Below are positions 25,723 through 33,768 of a DNA stretch of 47,400 bases, piece by piece. A model generated the notes under the pieces. The model saw only the letters and a program-made list of their open reading frames with translations. It was not told the origin of the DNA and did not search any database. A program made the translations under genes and the position numbers. The stretch's first letter is position 1. Every line of letters begins with the position of its first letter. The DNA lies in NCBI GenBank assembly GCA_946406555.1, contig CAMJLB010000004.1, positions 1-47,400 on the forward strand, in the 5' to 3' direction. This DNA is from an uncultured Prevotellaceae bacterium (GTDB taxonomy: Bacteria; Bacteroidota; Bacteroidia; Bacteroidales; Bacteroidaceae).

Positions 25723-27309
25723 ATGATGATGACGCGACGATATCCTATAGGCATACAGACGTTCTCGGAGATGATCCGGGGTGGGTATGTGTATGTTGAC
25801 AAGACCGACCTGGTGTGGCAGCTGGTCCACTATGCCAAGTACATATTCCTGAGCCGACCGCGCCGCTTCGGCAAATCGCTGCTCACCTCTACATTAGCGT
25901 CGTATTTCCTTGGAGAGCGCGAGCTGTTCGAGGGCCTGAAAATCATGCAGCTGGAGCAGCAGTGGGAGCGGTACCCGGTCATCCGCCTGGACATCAGCAC
26001 TTCAAAAGGCCAGAGGTCGGCTGATGCGCTGAGAGACCGGCTGATGCTTACGATGAAAATCTATGCCGACATGTACGGGCGCGACGACGATGAGGTGACC
26101 CCCGGTGGATTGCTTGAAGGCCTAATCCGACGGGCATACGAGAAGACGGGCAGACAAGTGGCTATTATCATTGACGAATACGATGCCCCATTGCTCGACG
26201 TACTCCACGATGACAGCGAGCTCGATGACACGCGGAAGGTGATGCAGGAGTTCTATGTGCCATTAAAGGCCAATGAGCAATATGTGAAGTTCTGCTTCAT
26301 CACAGGCATCACGAAATTCTCGCAGCTGAGCATTTTTTCGACCATCAACAACCTGACGAACGTCACCCTGGACACGGCTTTCTCCACCATCTGCGGCATC
26401 ACGGAAGAGGAACTCTCTACCGTGTTGAAAACAGACGTAGAGCAGCTTGCCGGCATTCATGGTCTGAGCTGCGAGCAGATGCACCAGAAGCTGAAGGAAC
26501 GCTACGACGGCTATCACTTTACAGAAGACTCACCAGAGGTCTATAATCCTTTTAGCTTGCTGAAAGCCTTTCAGCAGCGCAAGGTCATCAATTACTGGTT
26601 TGAAAGCGGTACGCCCACTTTCCTCATCAGGCAGCTACGGCATTTCAATACCGACATCACGGCTCTTGGGGGCTTAGAGGCCTTCGCCTCCGACTTCGAC
26701 CAGCCTACGGAGAACATGAAGAGTGCGCTGCCGCTGCTCTACCAGAGCGGCTACCTGACCATCAAGGCTTACGACGGCGAGCTGGAGACCTACACGCTGG
26801 CCATCCCTAATCGCGAGGTGATGATTGGCTATACCGAGGGCCTGCTGCCAGAATATACCGGGCTGGAGCCGCGCTATGTGAAGAGAGGCTTTGCCGCCAA
26901 GTTCTGGCAGGCGTTGAAGGCTGACAATGCTGACCAGGCCATGCGCGAGATGCAGGCTTTTCTGGCTGGTGTGCCCTACGTCGAGGGGTTCAAGCAGAAA
27001 CTACAGGACGTGGCCGTAAAAGAGGGTTTCTACGAGTACACGATGTACCTCATCTTCACGATGCTCAATTTTTATGTACGCACACAAGTCCATGTGGCCG
27101 GAGGTAGGGCAGACATGGTGGTATGGATGCCGGAGACGACGTATGTCTTCGAGCTGAAAGTCAATGGAACTGCCCGCGAGGCTCTGGCGCAGATTGACCA
27201 GAACGGCTATGCCATTCCCTATCACACCGATGGCTGCCGGGTAGTAAAGGTCGGCGTGAAATTCAACCCCGACACCCGTGTGCCCGAAGAGTGGGTCATC
27301 GCAGAGTAA
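25723..27309 (+). CDS. AAA-ATPase-like protein with C-terminal PD-(D/E)XK nuclease-like domain
   Basis: Member of the large family (AAA-ATPase_like plus PDDEXK_9) found in many copies in Bacteroidales genomes; function unknown. The N-terminus YPIGIQTFSEMIRGGYVYVDKT is the family signature. Walker A is RPRRFGKSLL (G50-K51-S52), lacking the usual second glycine as in relatives; Walker B is AIIIDEYDAP (D151/E152). An FITGITKFSQLSIFS segment (sensor-like) follows. The C-terminal nuclease-like core is GGRADMVVW then YVFELKVNG (D about 464, ExK about 479-481), apparently intact. It has 528 residues. It has its own promoter and lies between exact 30-bp direct repeats, which suggests it was acquired or amplified as a unit. 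Confidence 0.9.
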   Translation: MMMTRRYPIGIQTFSEMIRGGYVYVDKTDLVWQLVHYAKYIFLSRPRRFGKSLLTSTLASYFLGERELFEGLKIMQLEQQWERYPVIRLDISTSKGQRSADALRDRLMLTMKIYADMYGRDDDEVTPGGLLEGLIRRAYEKTGRQVAIIIDEYDAPLLDVLHDDSELDDTRKVMQEFYVPLKANEQYVKFCFITGITKFSQLSIFSTINNLTNVTLDTAFSTICGITEEELSTVLKTDVEQLAGIHGLSCEQMHQKLKERYDGYHFTEDSPEVYNPFSLLKAFQQRKVINYWFESGTPTFLIRQLRHFNTDITALGGLEAFASDFDQPTENMKSALPLLYQSGYLTIKAYDGELETYTLAIPNREVMIGYTEGLLPEYTGLEPRYVKRGFAAKFWQALKADNADQAMREMQAFLAGVPYVEGFKQKLQDVAVKEGFYEYTMYLIFTMLNFYVRTQVHVAGGRADMVVWMPETTYVFELKVNGTAREALAQIDQNGYAIPYHTDGCRVVKVGVKFNPDTRVPEEWVIAE

Positions 27310-27370
27310 TTGGCCGTGTCGGAACCGCATTGTAGGTGGCAGAGTAAAGCAGGTTGGCTATAGTGGTAAA

Positions 27371-27400
27371 ATGAAGACGTGCCTCCCCATCTGTTTGCAA
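27371..27400. repeat. Right direct repeat flanking the AAA/PD-(D/E)XK gene
   Basis: Exact 30-base copy of 25585-25614, 62 bases after the gene's stop. Both copies begin ATGAAGACGTGCCTCC and end TGTTTGCAA. The rest of 27310-27559 contains nothing I can call. Confidence 0.9.
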
Positions 27401-27559
27401 ATGCAATTCCGTAAGGATGGAAATGGAAAGAGATACAACACCGAGGGCATCCTGATAGAAGAATAGAAGACTGCTGCAATCTGGTTTTTGTATGCCCGCA
27501 AAGGCGGTATATGCCAGCCTTCATGAATAGTGCAGGTCAGGCCGGCGTGCCGGTGGCGG

Positions 27560-28861
27560 CTATTCGTCGTCGTCAGGGTAAGAGTCGAGCTTCCTCAGAT
27601 AGTAGTCGCGCACGTCGGCCCAGCGGTAATAGGGGGCCATGCTGCTCTCGATGGGCAGCGTGGCCTCGTTTTCGTTGAGCAGCACCTTGACGAGCACGTC
27701 GCTGTCGTGAGGGTTCTTGCGGTAGAACACCATCTGTATGTTGCAGCCCATGGGGTAGATGCGGTAGTTCACCCATCCACGCTGCTCGAGCGAGTCGAGG
27801 TCTTCTATGCGGGCATCGTAGCCATCGATGCCCATCAGGCATGCCAGTGGCAGGACGATGGTCTCATGGCCGTAGCGCAGGTGTGCACCGGGGTGCGCCA
27901 GCCGTATGCACGAGTCGGCCTGGCTGATGATGCGGCGCAGCAGGTGGCGCTGGCTGAAGGGCTGCAGCCCGCCGCTCTGGGGGGCATGGGCATAGCTCAG
28001 GTACCACAGGGCGTTCTCTTTCTGCCAATTGGCGAAAATCTCTTCGGGGGTGAAAAAGTCGTAAAGGGAAAGCTGCTGGCCCAGTGGCGTGTTCTGCACG
28101 TCGCCGGCCAGGCGGAAGAGGTAGTAGTTTATGCGCTCGCTGTTGATCAGCTTCCTCACATAGCCAGTGTCGCAGAAGAGCGACTGCACCACGCGGTCGG
28201 GGAAGCGGCGCTTCTCGCAGTAGTCCTTGTAGCACTTGCGTGCCAGGACTTTCGAGCCGTTGGCTATCAGCTTGCGGTCGTGAAAGTTCATGTAGCCCAG
28301 GTCGTGCATGCTGGCATCTTGCACCACCTGCAGCTTGGGGTTCAAGGCCACCATCTGCTGCAGAGCTGCCGACATGGAGAGAATGCAGCGTGGCACCATG
28401 GTGCTGCGGGCATCGACGGTGGCCGCCCCCTTGAACACCTCGGGGAAGCGCTCTATCATGCGGCGGGCAATGTCCTTCGACTGCTGAAAGCCCAGGGGCG
28501 TAAGGTCGCCGATGCGGCCCTGGGCTTCGGCCTGCAACAGGCGCACGCGGCGCAGCAGGTCGAGACCCAGGCCGGAAAGCTTCTGCTCGCGCTCGGCACG
28601 GTCGAGCACGCCTAAGAGGTAGTCGTAGTCTTGCACCTTCGTGAGGTAGCGCGAGCCATGACGGCCATAGTGGCTAAGGTAGAAAGGCTTCTTGCCATGG
28701 GGCGCAGGCGTGAGCCGCTGCTGCTTGGGGCCAGGATAGGCCAGCGTGTTGCTTGCAGCATACAGCGGGTTCTGCCGCAGTTCGGAAACCGGAAGGGACT
28801 GCTGCGCATAGCATGCCAACGCCCCAAAAAGGCACACACAGGTCAAGAAGTATTGTTTCAT
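27560..28861 (-). CDS. Secreted histidine-type acid phosphatase (clade 2 histidine phosphatase)
   Basis: Probable periplasmic phosphomonoesterase. There is a signal peptide (MKQYFLTCVCLFGALACYAQ, cleaved near residue 20). The catalytic phosphohistidine motif is YGRHGSRYL (R67-H68-G69-S70-R71), and the distal acid pair is seen in LRYGHETIVLPLA near the C-terminus (His-Glu instead of the more usual His-Asp). VDARSTMVPRCILSM fits the central R-S-T region. It has 433 residues, typical for the clade. The natural substrate (phytate, sugar or inositol phosphate) cannot be told. It is a single gene, divergent from the rpoN operon. Confidence 0.9.
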   Translation of the reverse strand: MKQYFLTCVCLFGALACYAQQSLPVSELRQNPLYAASNTLAYPGPKQQRLTPAPHGKKPFYLSHYGRHGSRYLTKVQDYDYLLGVLDRAEREQKLSGLGLDLLRRVRLLQAEAQGRIGDLTPLGFQQSKDIARRMIERFPEVFKGAATVDARSTMVPRCILSMSAALQQMVALNPKLQVVQDASMHDLGYMNFHDRKLIANGSKVLARKCYKDYCEKRRFPDRVVQSLFCDTGYVRKLINSERINYYLFRLAGDVQNTPLGQQLSLYDFFTPEEIFANWQKENALWYLSYAHAPQSGGLQPFSQRHLLRRIISQADSCIRLAHPGAHLRYGHETIVLPLACLMGIDGYDARIEDLDSLEQRGWVNYRIYPMGCNIQMVFYRKNPHDSDVLVKVLLNENEATLPIESSMAPYYRWADVRDYYLRKLDSYPDDDE

Positions 28862-28887
28862 AGATGAAATATATTCAGATTTGGCTA

Positions 28888-28895
28888 CAAAGTTA
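28888..28895 (-). promoter_or_regulatory. -7 element for the acid phosphatase gene
   Basis: TAACTTTG on the minus strand, 26 bases before the ATG; no clear -33 TTTG. It lies within 45 bases of the opposing rpoN-operon promoter. Confidence 0.5.
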
Positions 28896-28913
28896 TCAAT
28901 TTTTGCCGACTTT

Positions 28914-28945
28914 CTTGCTTATTTGGAGAATTATTTTTAACTTTG
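28914..28945 (+). promoter_or_regulatory. Promoter of the 28985-rpoN operon
   Basis: CTTG (28914-28917), 20-base spacer, TAACTTTG (28938-28945); one mismatch in the -33 element. Confidence 0.65.
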
Positions 28946-28984
28946 TGGGCAAAAGAATACAATATCGGCAAAAAGGAAACGACT

Positions 28985-29632
28985 ATGGCAAAGACAAACC
29001 CTTGGCAAGACGAATATTGGCTGCCCTTGGTTCAGCTGTATCTGATGAAGCCTGTTGGCGTGAAGCCTACGTTCTGGCGAGCTGCAGTTGAGCTGAGCAT
29101 GGAACTGCATGTGGAGCCACGTGTGCTTCACCAGCGTTTAGAGCAGGTGGCCAGGCTGTCGACGCCACGCTTGGAGCACCTCTGGCAATTGTATGGCAAC
29201 GATCAGAAGCGACTGGCCAGGGCTGTGAGGTTATGGCGCGAGATGCGGGGGTTTGGCATGGCCAGTGAGTTCTATCAAGGCGTAGAGATAAACGAGACGT
29301 TTGAGAAAGACTTCCGTCCGTTGCCGGAAGACGGGCGCTTCCTGCCCATAGCCCTCATCATCATCCTGAGCCTCTATTTCCAGCTGGTGCCACAGACCAT
29401 GGTGACGCAGACCCCGGAGGTGGCCGAACTGGCAAAACTCCTGAAGGTGGCGGCAGCCGACGTGGTGCAGGTGCTGATGCTCTACCAACTGTGCGACCCC
29501 TACCTGAACAGGAGCGAAATATCGCTGAGCCCGCTGCTGCTGCCTTGCCAGAAGGTGTGGGAGCGCTTCGAGGGCTACGACACCAATAAGCTGGCCTTCC
29601 TTGCCGAGGAACTGAAAGAGTACTACAGATAA
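28985..29632 (+). CDS. Conserved-looking protein of unknown function, coupled to rpoN
   Basis: I do not recognise a domain. The 215-residue product (start MAKTNPWQDEYWLPLV) has no signal peptide. It is mostly helical and rich in Leu and Arg up to residue 85, has an acidic/proline stretch (FEKDFRPLPEDGRFL), one hydrophobic segment (PIALIIILSLYFQLVPQ, about residues 118-134) and a helical C-terminus ending ELKEYYR. The ATG at 28985 is preferred because the frame upstream runs through the promoter. Its stop shares a base with the rpoN start (TAATG), so the two are translationally coupled and probably act in the same circuit; a role in controlling sigma-54 is only a guess. Confidence 0.75.
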   Translation: MAKTNPWQDEYWLPLVQLYLMKPVGVKPTFWRAAVELSMELHVEPRVLHQRLEQVARLSTPRLEHLWQLYGNDQKRLARAVRLWREMRGFGMASEFYQGVEINETFEKDFRPLPEDGRFLPIALIIILSLYFQLVPQTMVTQTPEVAELAKLLKVAAADVVQVLMLYQLCDPYLNRSEISLSPLLLPCQKVWERFEGYDTNKLAFLAEELKEYYR

Positions 29633-31143
29633 TGGCGCAAAACCAGATACAAGAACAGAAACAGGAACAGCGACTGCAACAATCTATTTCGGCGCAGCAA
29701 CTGCTGCAGGCACAGCTGGTTGAGTTGCCTATCGCTCAACTGGCCGAGCGCATTCAGACCGAAATGAACGACAACCCTGCCTTGGAACCGGCTTCAGACG
29801 AAGACTATCCTGACTTCTCTGAAGGGACAGACCTGTCTGACTATGCCGAAACGGCAGACTCGCCCGAGGAGTACGACCGGCAGCGTGAGCGCGAAGAGCG
29901 GGGCGATGCCCTCGACGCGGCACTCGAGAGTATAGGGCGCGACGACGAAGAGCTGCCTGTGTACCATAGCGGGCAGGTCATGAGCGAGGAGCGTGAGGAG
30001 ATGGTCTTCGGCGAGCAGCAGTCGTTTTACGACCAACTGCGCGAGCAGATGGGGGAGACCGAGCTGACGCAGCGCGAGCACGACATCATGGAGTACCTGA
30101 TAGGCTCGCTCGATGACGACGGGCTCTTGCGAAAGCCGCTCGACGCCCTGAGCGATGAGCTGGCCATCTACCATAACATAGATGCCACGACTGGAGAGAT
30201 AGAGGGCGTGCTGAGAAAACTGCAGGATTTCGACCCGGCAGGCATCGGCGCGCAGTCGCTCCAGCAGTGCCTGCTGCTGCAAATAGAAAGACGGGAACCG
30301 TCGCGGCTGAAAGACCTGATGCGCGAGGTGGTGGAGCACTTCTTCGACGAGTTCACCAAAAAGCATTGGCACAAGATTGCCGCTGCACTTGGCTTGACCG
30401 ACATGCAGGCCAGTGCCTTGCAGCACGAGCTGAGAAGGCTGAACCCTAAGCCTGGGGCATCGATGGGAGAGGCCACGGGAAGGTCGATGCAGCAAATCAT
30501 TCCCGACTTCATCGTCGATACCCAGGACGACGGTACGGTGACCTTCACGCTCAACAATGGCGAGGTGCCTTCGCTGCAGGTGTCGCAGTCGTTTGCCGAC
30601 TTGCTCAAGACCTATCAGCAAGACAAGGAGAAGCTGAGCCGGCAGATGAAGGAAGCCCTGCTCTATACCAAGCAGAAGGTAGATGCGGCCCAAAACTTCA
30701 TAGATGCCGTGCGCATGAGGCAGCGCACGCTGACGCTCACCATGAAGACCATCATCGACCTGCAACACCAGTTCTTCGAAGATGGCGACGAAGCCTCGCT
30801 GCGCCCCATGATCCTGAAAGACGTGGCAGCGAGAACCGGACTGGATCTCTCGACCATCTCCAGGGTGAGCAATTCGAAATATGCACTCACCCGCTGGGGC
30901 GTGTTCCCGTTGAAATTCTTCTTCAGCGACGGCTTCGTGACCGATAGCGGAGAGGAACTGTCTACCCGGGAGATAAAAGCCGCGCTGCGAGAGCTGATCG
31001 AGGCAGAGAACAAACGCAAACCGCTGAGCGACGACGCGCTGAGCGACGCGCTGAAGGAGCGGGGCTACCCCGTGGCAAGGCGCACGGTGGCCAAGTATCG
31101 CGACCAGATGGGGATTCCCGTGGCAAGGCTGCGCAGGAACTAA
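29632..31143 (+). CDS. rpoN: RNA polymerase sigma-54 factor
   Basis: Alternative sigma factor that needs an AAA+ activator to open promoters. Region I is evident (QEQRLQQSISAQQLLQAQLV, IQTEMNDNPALE), followed by an acidic region II (about residues 50-115), the core-binding domain, and the C-terminal DNA-binding part with the RpoN box ARRTVAKYR (about residues 482-490). It has 503 residues. No sigma-54 activator gene is in the window. It is the second gene of the operon and is followed 53 bases later by a membrane protein gene. Confidence 0.97.
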   Translation: MAQNQIQEQKQEQRLQQSISAQQLLQAQLVELPIAQLAERIQTEMNDNPALEPASDEDYPDFSEGTDLSDYAETADSPEEYDRQREREERGDALDAALESIGRDDEELPVYHSGQVMSEEREEMVFGEQQSFYDQLREQMGETELTQREHDIMEYLIGSLDDDGLLRKPLDALSDELAIYHNIDATTGEIEGVLRKLQDFDPAGIGAQSLQQCLLLQIERREPSRLKDLMREVVEHFFDEFTKKHWHKIAAALGLTDMQASALQHELRRLNPKPGASMGEATGRSMQQIIPDFIVDTQDDGTVTFTLNNGEVPSLQVSQSFADLLKTYQQDKEKLSRQMKEALLYTKQKVDAAQNFIDAVRMRQRTLTLTMKTIIDLQHQFFEDGDEASLRPMILKDVAARTGLDLSTISRVSNSKYALTRWGVFPLKFFFSDGFVTDSGEELSTREIKAALRELIEAENKRKPLSDDALSDALKERGYPVARRTVAKYRDQMGIPVARLRRN

Positions 31144-31196
31144 GACAACTGATAATTTTCCAGATAACATTGACCAGAGAAAAAAGCATCATCTAC

Positions 31197-31790
31197 ATGG
31201 CAAGGTTCGTGAGCATGCTGTTCACGCCGTTCTACCTGCCGCTGTTTGGGCTGATCATCCTGTTCACCCTCAGCTATCTTGCCCTGCTGCCAGTGGGCTA
31301 CAGGCTGCAGATCATCATCGTGGTATATCTTTTCACCATCTTGTTGCCCACCTACCTTATCCACTTCTACCGCAAGCATCAGGGGTGGACGCTCATCGAG
31401 CTGGGGCATCGCGAGCGGCGCATGGTGCCATACGCCATCAGCATCGTGTGCTATCTGCTGTGTGTGTGGCTGCTCAAGTCGTGGCATGTGTTCCATTTCG
31501 TGGGCAGCATTGTGATGGCGGCCCTGCTCGTTCAGATCGTGTGTGCCATCATCAATACATGGTGGAAAATCTCTACCCACACAGCCGCTATCGGCGGGGT
31601 GGCAGGCTCGCTGTTTGCCTTCTCCCAGATTTTTGGCTTCAATCCTGTGTGGTGGCTCTGTGTCGTGCTTGTGGTGGCCGGCGTGCTGGGCTCTGCTCGC
31701 ATGATTCTGCGGCAGCACTCCCTTTCGCAAGTGATAGGCGGCTTCTTCGTGGGGCTTGTCTGTGCTGCCATCGGCATCCTCTTCCTGTAG
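31197..31790 (+). CDS. PAP2-superfamily-like integral membrane protein
   Basis: About five or six transmembrane helices with degenerate phosphatidic acid phosphatase 2 motifs: HRERRMVPY for the first, STHTAAIGG for the second (usual PSGHT), and SARMILRQHSLSQVIGGF for the third, where Gln replaces the usual Asp after His. It may act on lipid or isoprenoid phosphates in the inner membrane, though the altered residues leave activity uncertain. The ATG at 31197 (MARFVSMLFTP) has a purine-rich AGAGAAAAAAG upstream; a TTG at 31170 is an alternative. It has 197 residues and probably belongs to the rpoN transcription unit. Confidence 0.72.
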   Translation: MARFVSMLFTPFYLPLFGLIILFTLSYLALLPVGYRLQIIIVVYLFTILLPTYLIHFYRKHQGWTLIELGHRERRMVPYAISIVCYLLCVWLLKSWHVFHFVGSIVMAALLVQIVCAIINTWWKISTHTAAIGGVAGSLFAFSQIFGFNPVWWLCVVLVVAGVLGSARMILRQHSLSQVIGGFFVGLVCAAIGILFL

Positions 31791-31849
31791 ACGGGCTGGG
31801 GGTAGGCTTTAAGAAAAAAATAGAATAGTCTTTTTTTAAATAAGGAAAT

Positions 31850-32356
31850 ATGAAACCAGTAGTAAGCATCATCATGGGCAGCACCAGCGACCTGCCCGTC
31901 ATGGAGAAAGCCTGCAAGCTGCTCGACGAGCTGCAGGTGCCATTCGAAGTCAACGCCCTCTCGGCCCACCGTACACCCGATGCCGTCGAGCAGTTTGCCC
32001 GTTCGGCCAAGGAGCGCGGCCTGAAGGTGATTATCGCCGCTGCCGGCATGGCTGCGGCACTGCCGGGCGTGATAGCTGCCAGTACCACACTGCCCGTGAT
32101 TGGCGTGCCTATCAAGGGCATGCTCGACGGCCTCGATGCCATGCTCAGCATCATACAGATGCCGCCGGGCATTCCCGTGGCTACCGTGGGCGTGAACGGT
32201 GCGCAAAATGCTGCCATCTTAGCCGTAGAGATGCTCGCCCTCGCCGACGAACAGCTGGCTCAGCGGCTGCACGACTACAAGACCAGCCTGAAAGAAAAGA
32301 TAGAAAAGGCCAACCGTGAGCTGGCCGAAGTGAAATACGACTACAAGACCAATTGA
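31850..32356 (+). CDS. purE: N5-carboxyaminoimidazole ribonucleotide mutase (PurE)
   Basis: Converts N5-CAIR to 4-carboxy-AIR in purine synthesis. The N-terminus VSIIMGSTSDLPVMEKA with the SD pair, NALSAHRTPD with the catalytic-site His, AAAGMAAALPGVIAA and LPVIGVPIKG are all class I PurE motifs. It has 168 residues, the family length. Its stop overlaps the ispG start by one base (TGATG), so the two genes are translated together. PurK, which would supply N5-CAIR, is not in the window. An A7/T7 inverted pair (31814-31837) just upstream could be a weak terminator for the preceding gene. Confidence 0.97.
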   Translation: MKPVVSIIMGSTSDLPVMEKACKLLDELQVPFEVNALSAHRTPDAVEQFARSAKERGLKVIIAAAGMAAALPGVIAASTTLPVIGVPIKGMLDGLDAMLSIIQMPPGIPVATVGVNGAQNAAILAVEMLALADEQLAQRLHDYKTSLKEKIEKANRELAEVKYDYKTN

Positions 32357-33768
32357 TGAGCTACCAACGCCGTTTTTCTACCGTTGCCCACGTAGGCAGT
32401 ATAGCCATAGGAGGCGACAACCCCATACGCCTGCAGTCGATGACCACCACCTCGACCACCGACACGGAGGCGTGTGTGGCCCAGGCCAAGCGCATCATCG
32501 ATGCCGGGGGCGAACTGGTGCGGCTGACCACACAGGGCATCCGCGAGGCCGAGAACATGAAGAACATCTCCTGCCGGCTGAAGGCCGACGGCTATCCGCA
32601 GCCGCTGGTTGCTGATGTGCATTTCAACGCCCATGTGGCCGACGTGGCGGCACGCTATTGCGAGAAGGTACGCATCAATCCCGGCAACTACGTAGACCCG
32701 GCACGCACCTTCAAGAAGCTGGAATATACCGAGCAGGAATACCAAGAGGAACTCAAGAAGATAGAGGAGCGGCTGCTGCCCTTCATTGCCATCTGCCGCG
32801 ACCATCACACGGCCGTGCGCATCGGCGTGAATCATGGCTCGCTTTCCGACCGCATCATGTCGCGTTATGGCGACACGCCGGCGGGCATCGTGGAGAGCTG
32901 CATGGAGTTTCTGCGCATCTTCAGCCGTGAACGGTTCGGCGATGTCGTCATCAGCATTAAGGCTTCCAATACGGTGGTCATGGTGCAAAGCGTCAGGTTG
33001 CTGGTCGAGGCCATGGAGCGTGAGGGCATGCATTATCCTTTGCATCTGGGCGTCACCGAGGCAGGCGAAGGCGAGGACGGCCGGATAAAGAGTGCCGTAG
33101 GCATTGGCGCCCTGCTTACCGAGGGCATCGGCGATACCATACGGGTGAGCCTGAGCGAAGAACCTGAGCGCGAGATACCTGTGGCCAAGAGCATGGTCGA
33201 GAGCATTGCCGAGTGTGCACGCTTGCGTGAGGAGGCCGAGGCAAGCATTCACGACGATACCATCACCCTGAGGCTGAGCGAGCCGGACTGGGAACTGTTT
33301 CAGCTGAAGGCCGCCATGGCGGTGGGTGCGCTGCTCATCGACCGCAAGGCCACGAAACTGAAGATAGAGGCGCTCAACGCTCCGCTCGGCCAAAGGACGC
33401 TTGCAGGGCAAGAACGCTCAACGCTCAACGCCCTCTCCGATGCCATCTTGCAGGCCGCGCGCATCAAGTTTACGAAGACCGAATACATCTCCTGTCCTGG
33501 TTGTGGGCGCACGCTCTACAACTTGCAGCAGACCATTGCCCGCATCAAGGCTGCTACCAGTCATCTGGTAGGCTTGAAGATTGGCATCATGGGCTGTATC
33601 GTGAACGGCCCCGGCGAGATGGCCGATGCCGATTATGGTTATGTGGGGGCAGGGCGAGGCAAAATCTCGCTCTACCGGCAGAAGGAATGTGTGGCCAAGA
33701 ATATTCCCGAGGAGGAGGCCGTAGACCGCTTGCTACAGCTGATAGAGCAAGACCAGGCTGCTAAATGA
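32356..33768 (+). CDS. ispG: 4-hydroxy-3-methylbut-2-enyl diphosphate synthase (IspG/GcpE)
   Basis: [4Fe-4S] enzyme of the MEP pathway, converting MEcPP to HMBPP. The TIM-barrel part is clear (IGGDNPIRLQSMTTTST, VRLTTQGIREAENM, HFNAHVADVAAR, RIGVNHGSLSDR, LHLGVTEAGEGEDG). The cluster cysteines lie in ISCPGCGRTLYNL and GIMGCIVNGPGEMADADYG. It has 470 residues: longer than the two-domain E. coli enzyme (about 370) but shorter than the three-domain type I recall for Bacteroidetes (about 600), so the middle domain is reduced. A low-complexity stretch (LNAPLGQRTLAGQERSTLNA) precedes the cluster domain. The start at 32356 is the ATG sharing its A with the purE stop. Confidence 0.94.
   Translation: MSYQRRFSTVAHVGSIAIGGDNPIRLQSMTTTSTTDTEACVAQAKRIIDAGGELVRLTTQGIREAENMKNISCRLKADGYPQPLVADVHFNAHVADVAARYCEKVRINPGNYVDPARTFKKLEYTEQEYQEELKKIEERLLPFIAICRDHHTAVRIGVNHGSLSDRIMSRYGDTPAGIVESCMEFLRIFSRERFGDVVISIKASNTVVMVQSVRLLVEAMEREGMHYPLHLGVTEAGEGEDGRIKSAVGIGALLTEGIGDTIRVSLSEEPEREIPVAKSMVESIAECARLREEAEASIHDDTITLRLSEPDWELFQLKAAMAVGALLIDRKATKLKIEALNAPLGQRTLAGQERSTLNALSDAILQAARIKFTKTEYISCPGCGRTLYNLQQTIARIKAATSHLVGLKIGIMGCIVNGPGEMADADYGYVGAGRGKISLYRQKECVAKNIPEEEAVDRLLQLIEQDQAAK

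Noticed and set aside
27371..27466. 31-codon open frame starting with the right direct repeat
   Set aside because: Its start is part of the repeat itself (the left copy opens a different short frame), so coding is not supported.
33761..33768. A frameshift or sequencing error joining ispG and birA ends
   Set aside because: Both genes end with intact family C-termini, so a true tail-to-tail overlap is simpler.
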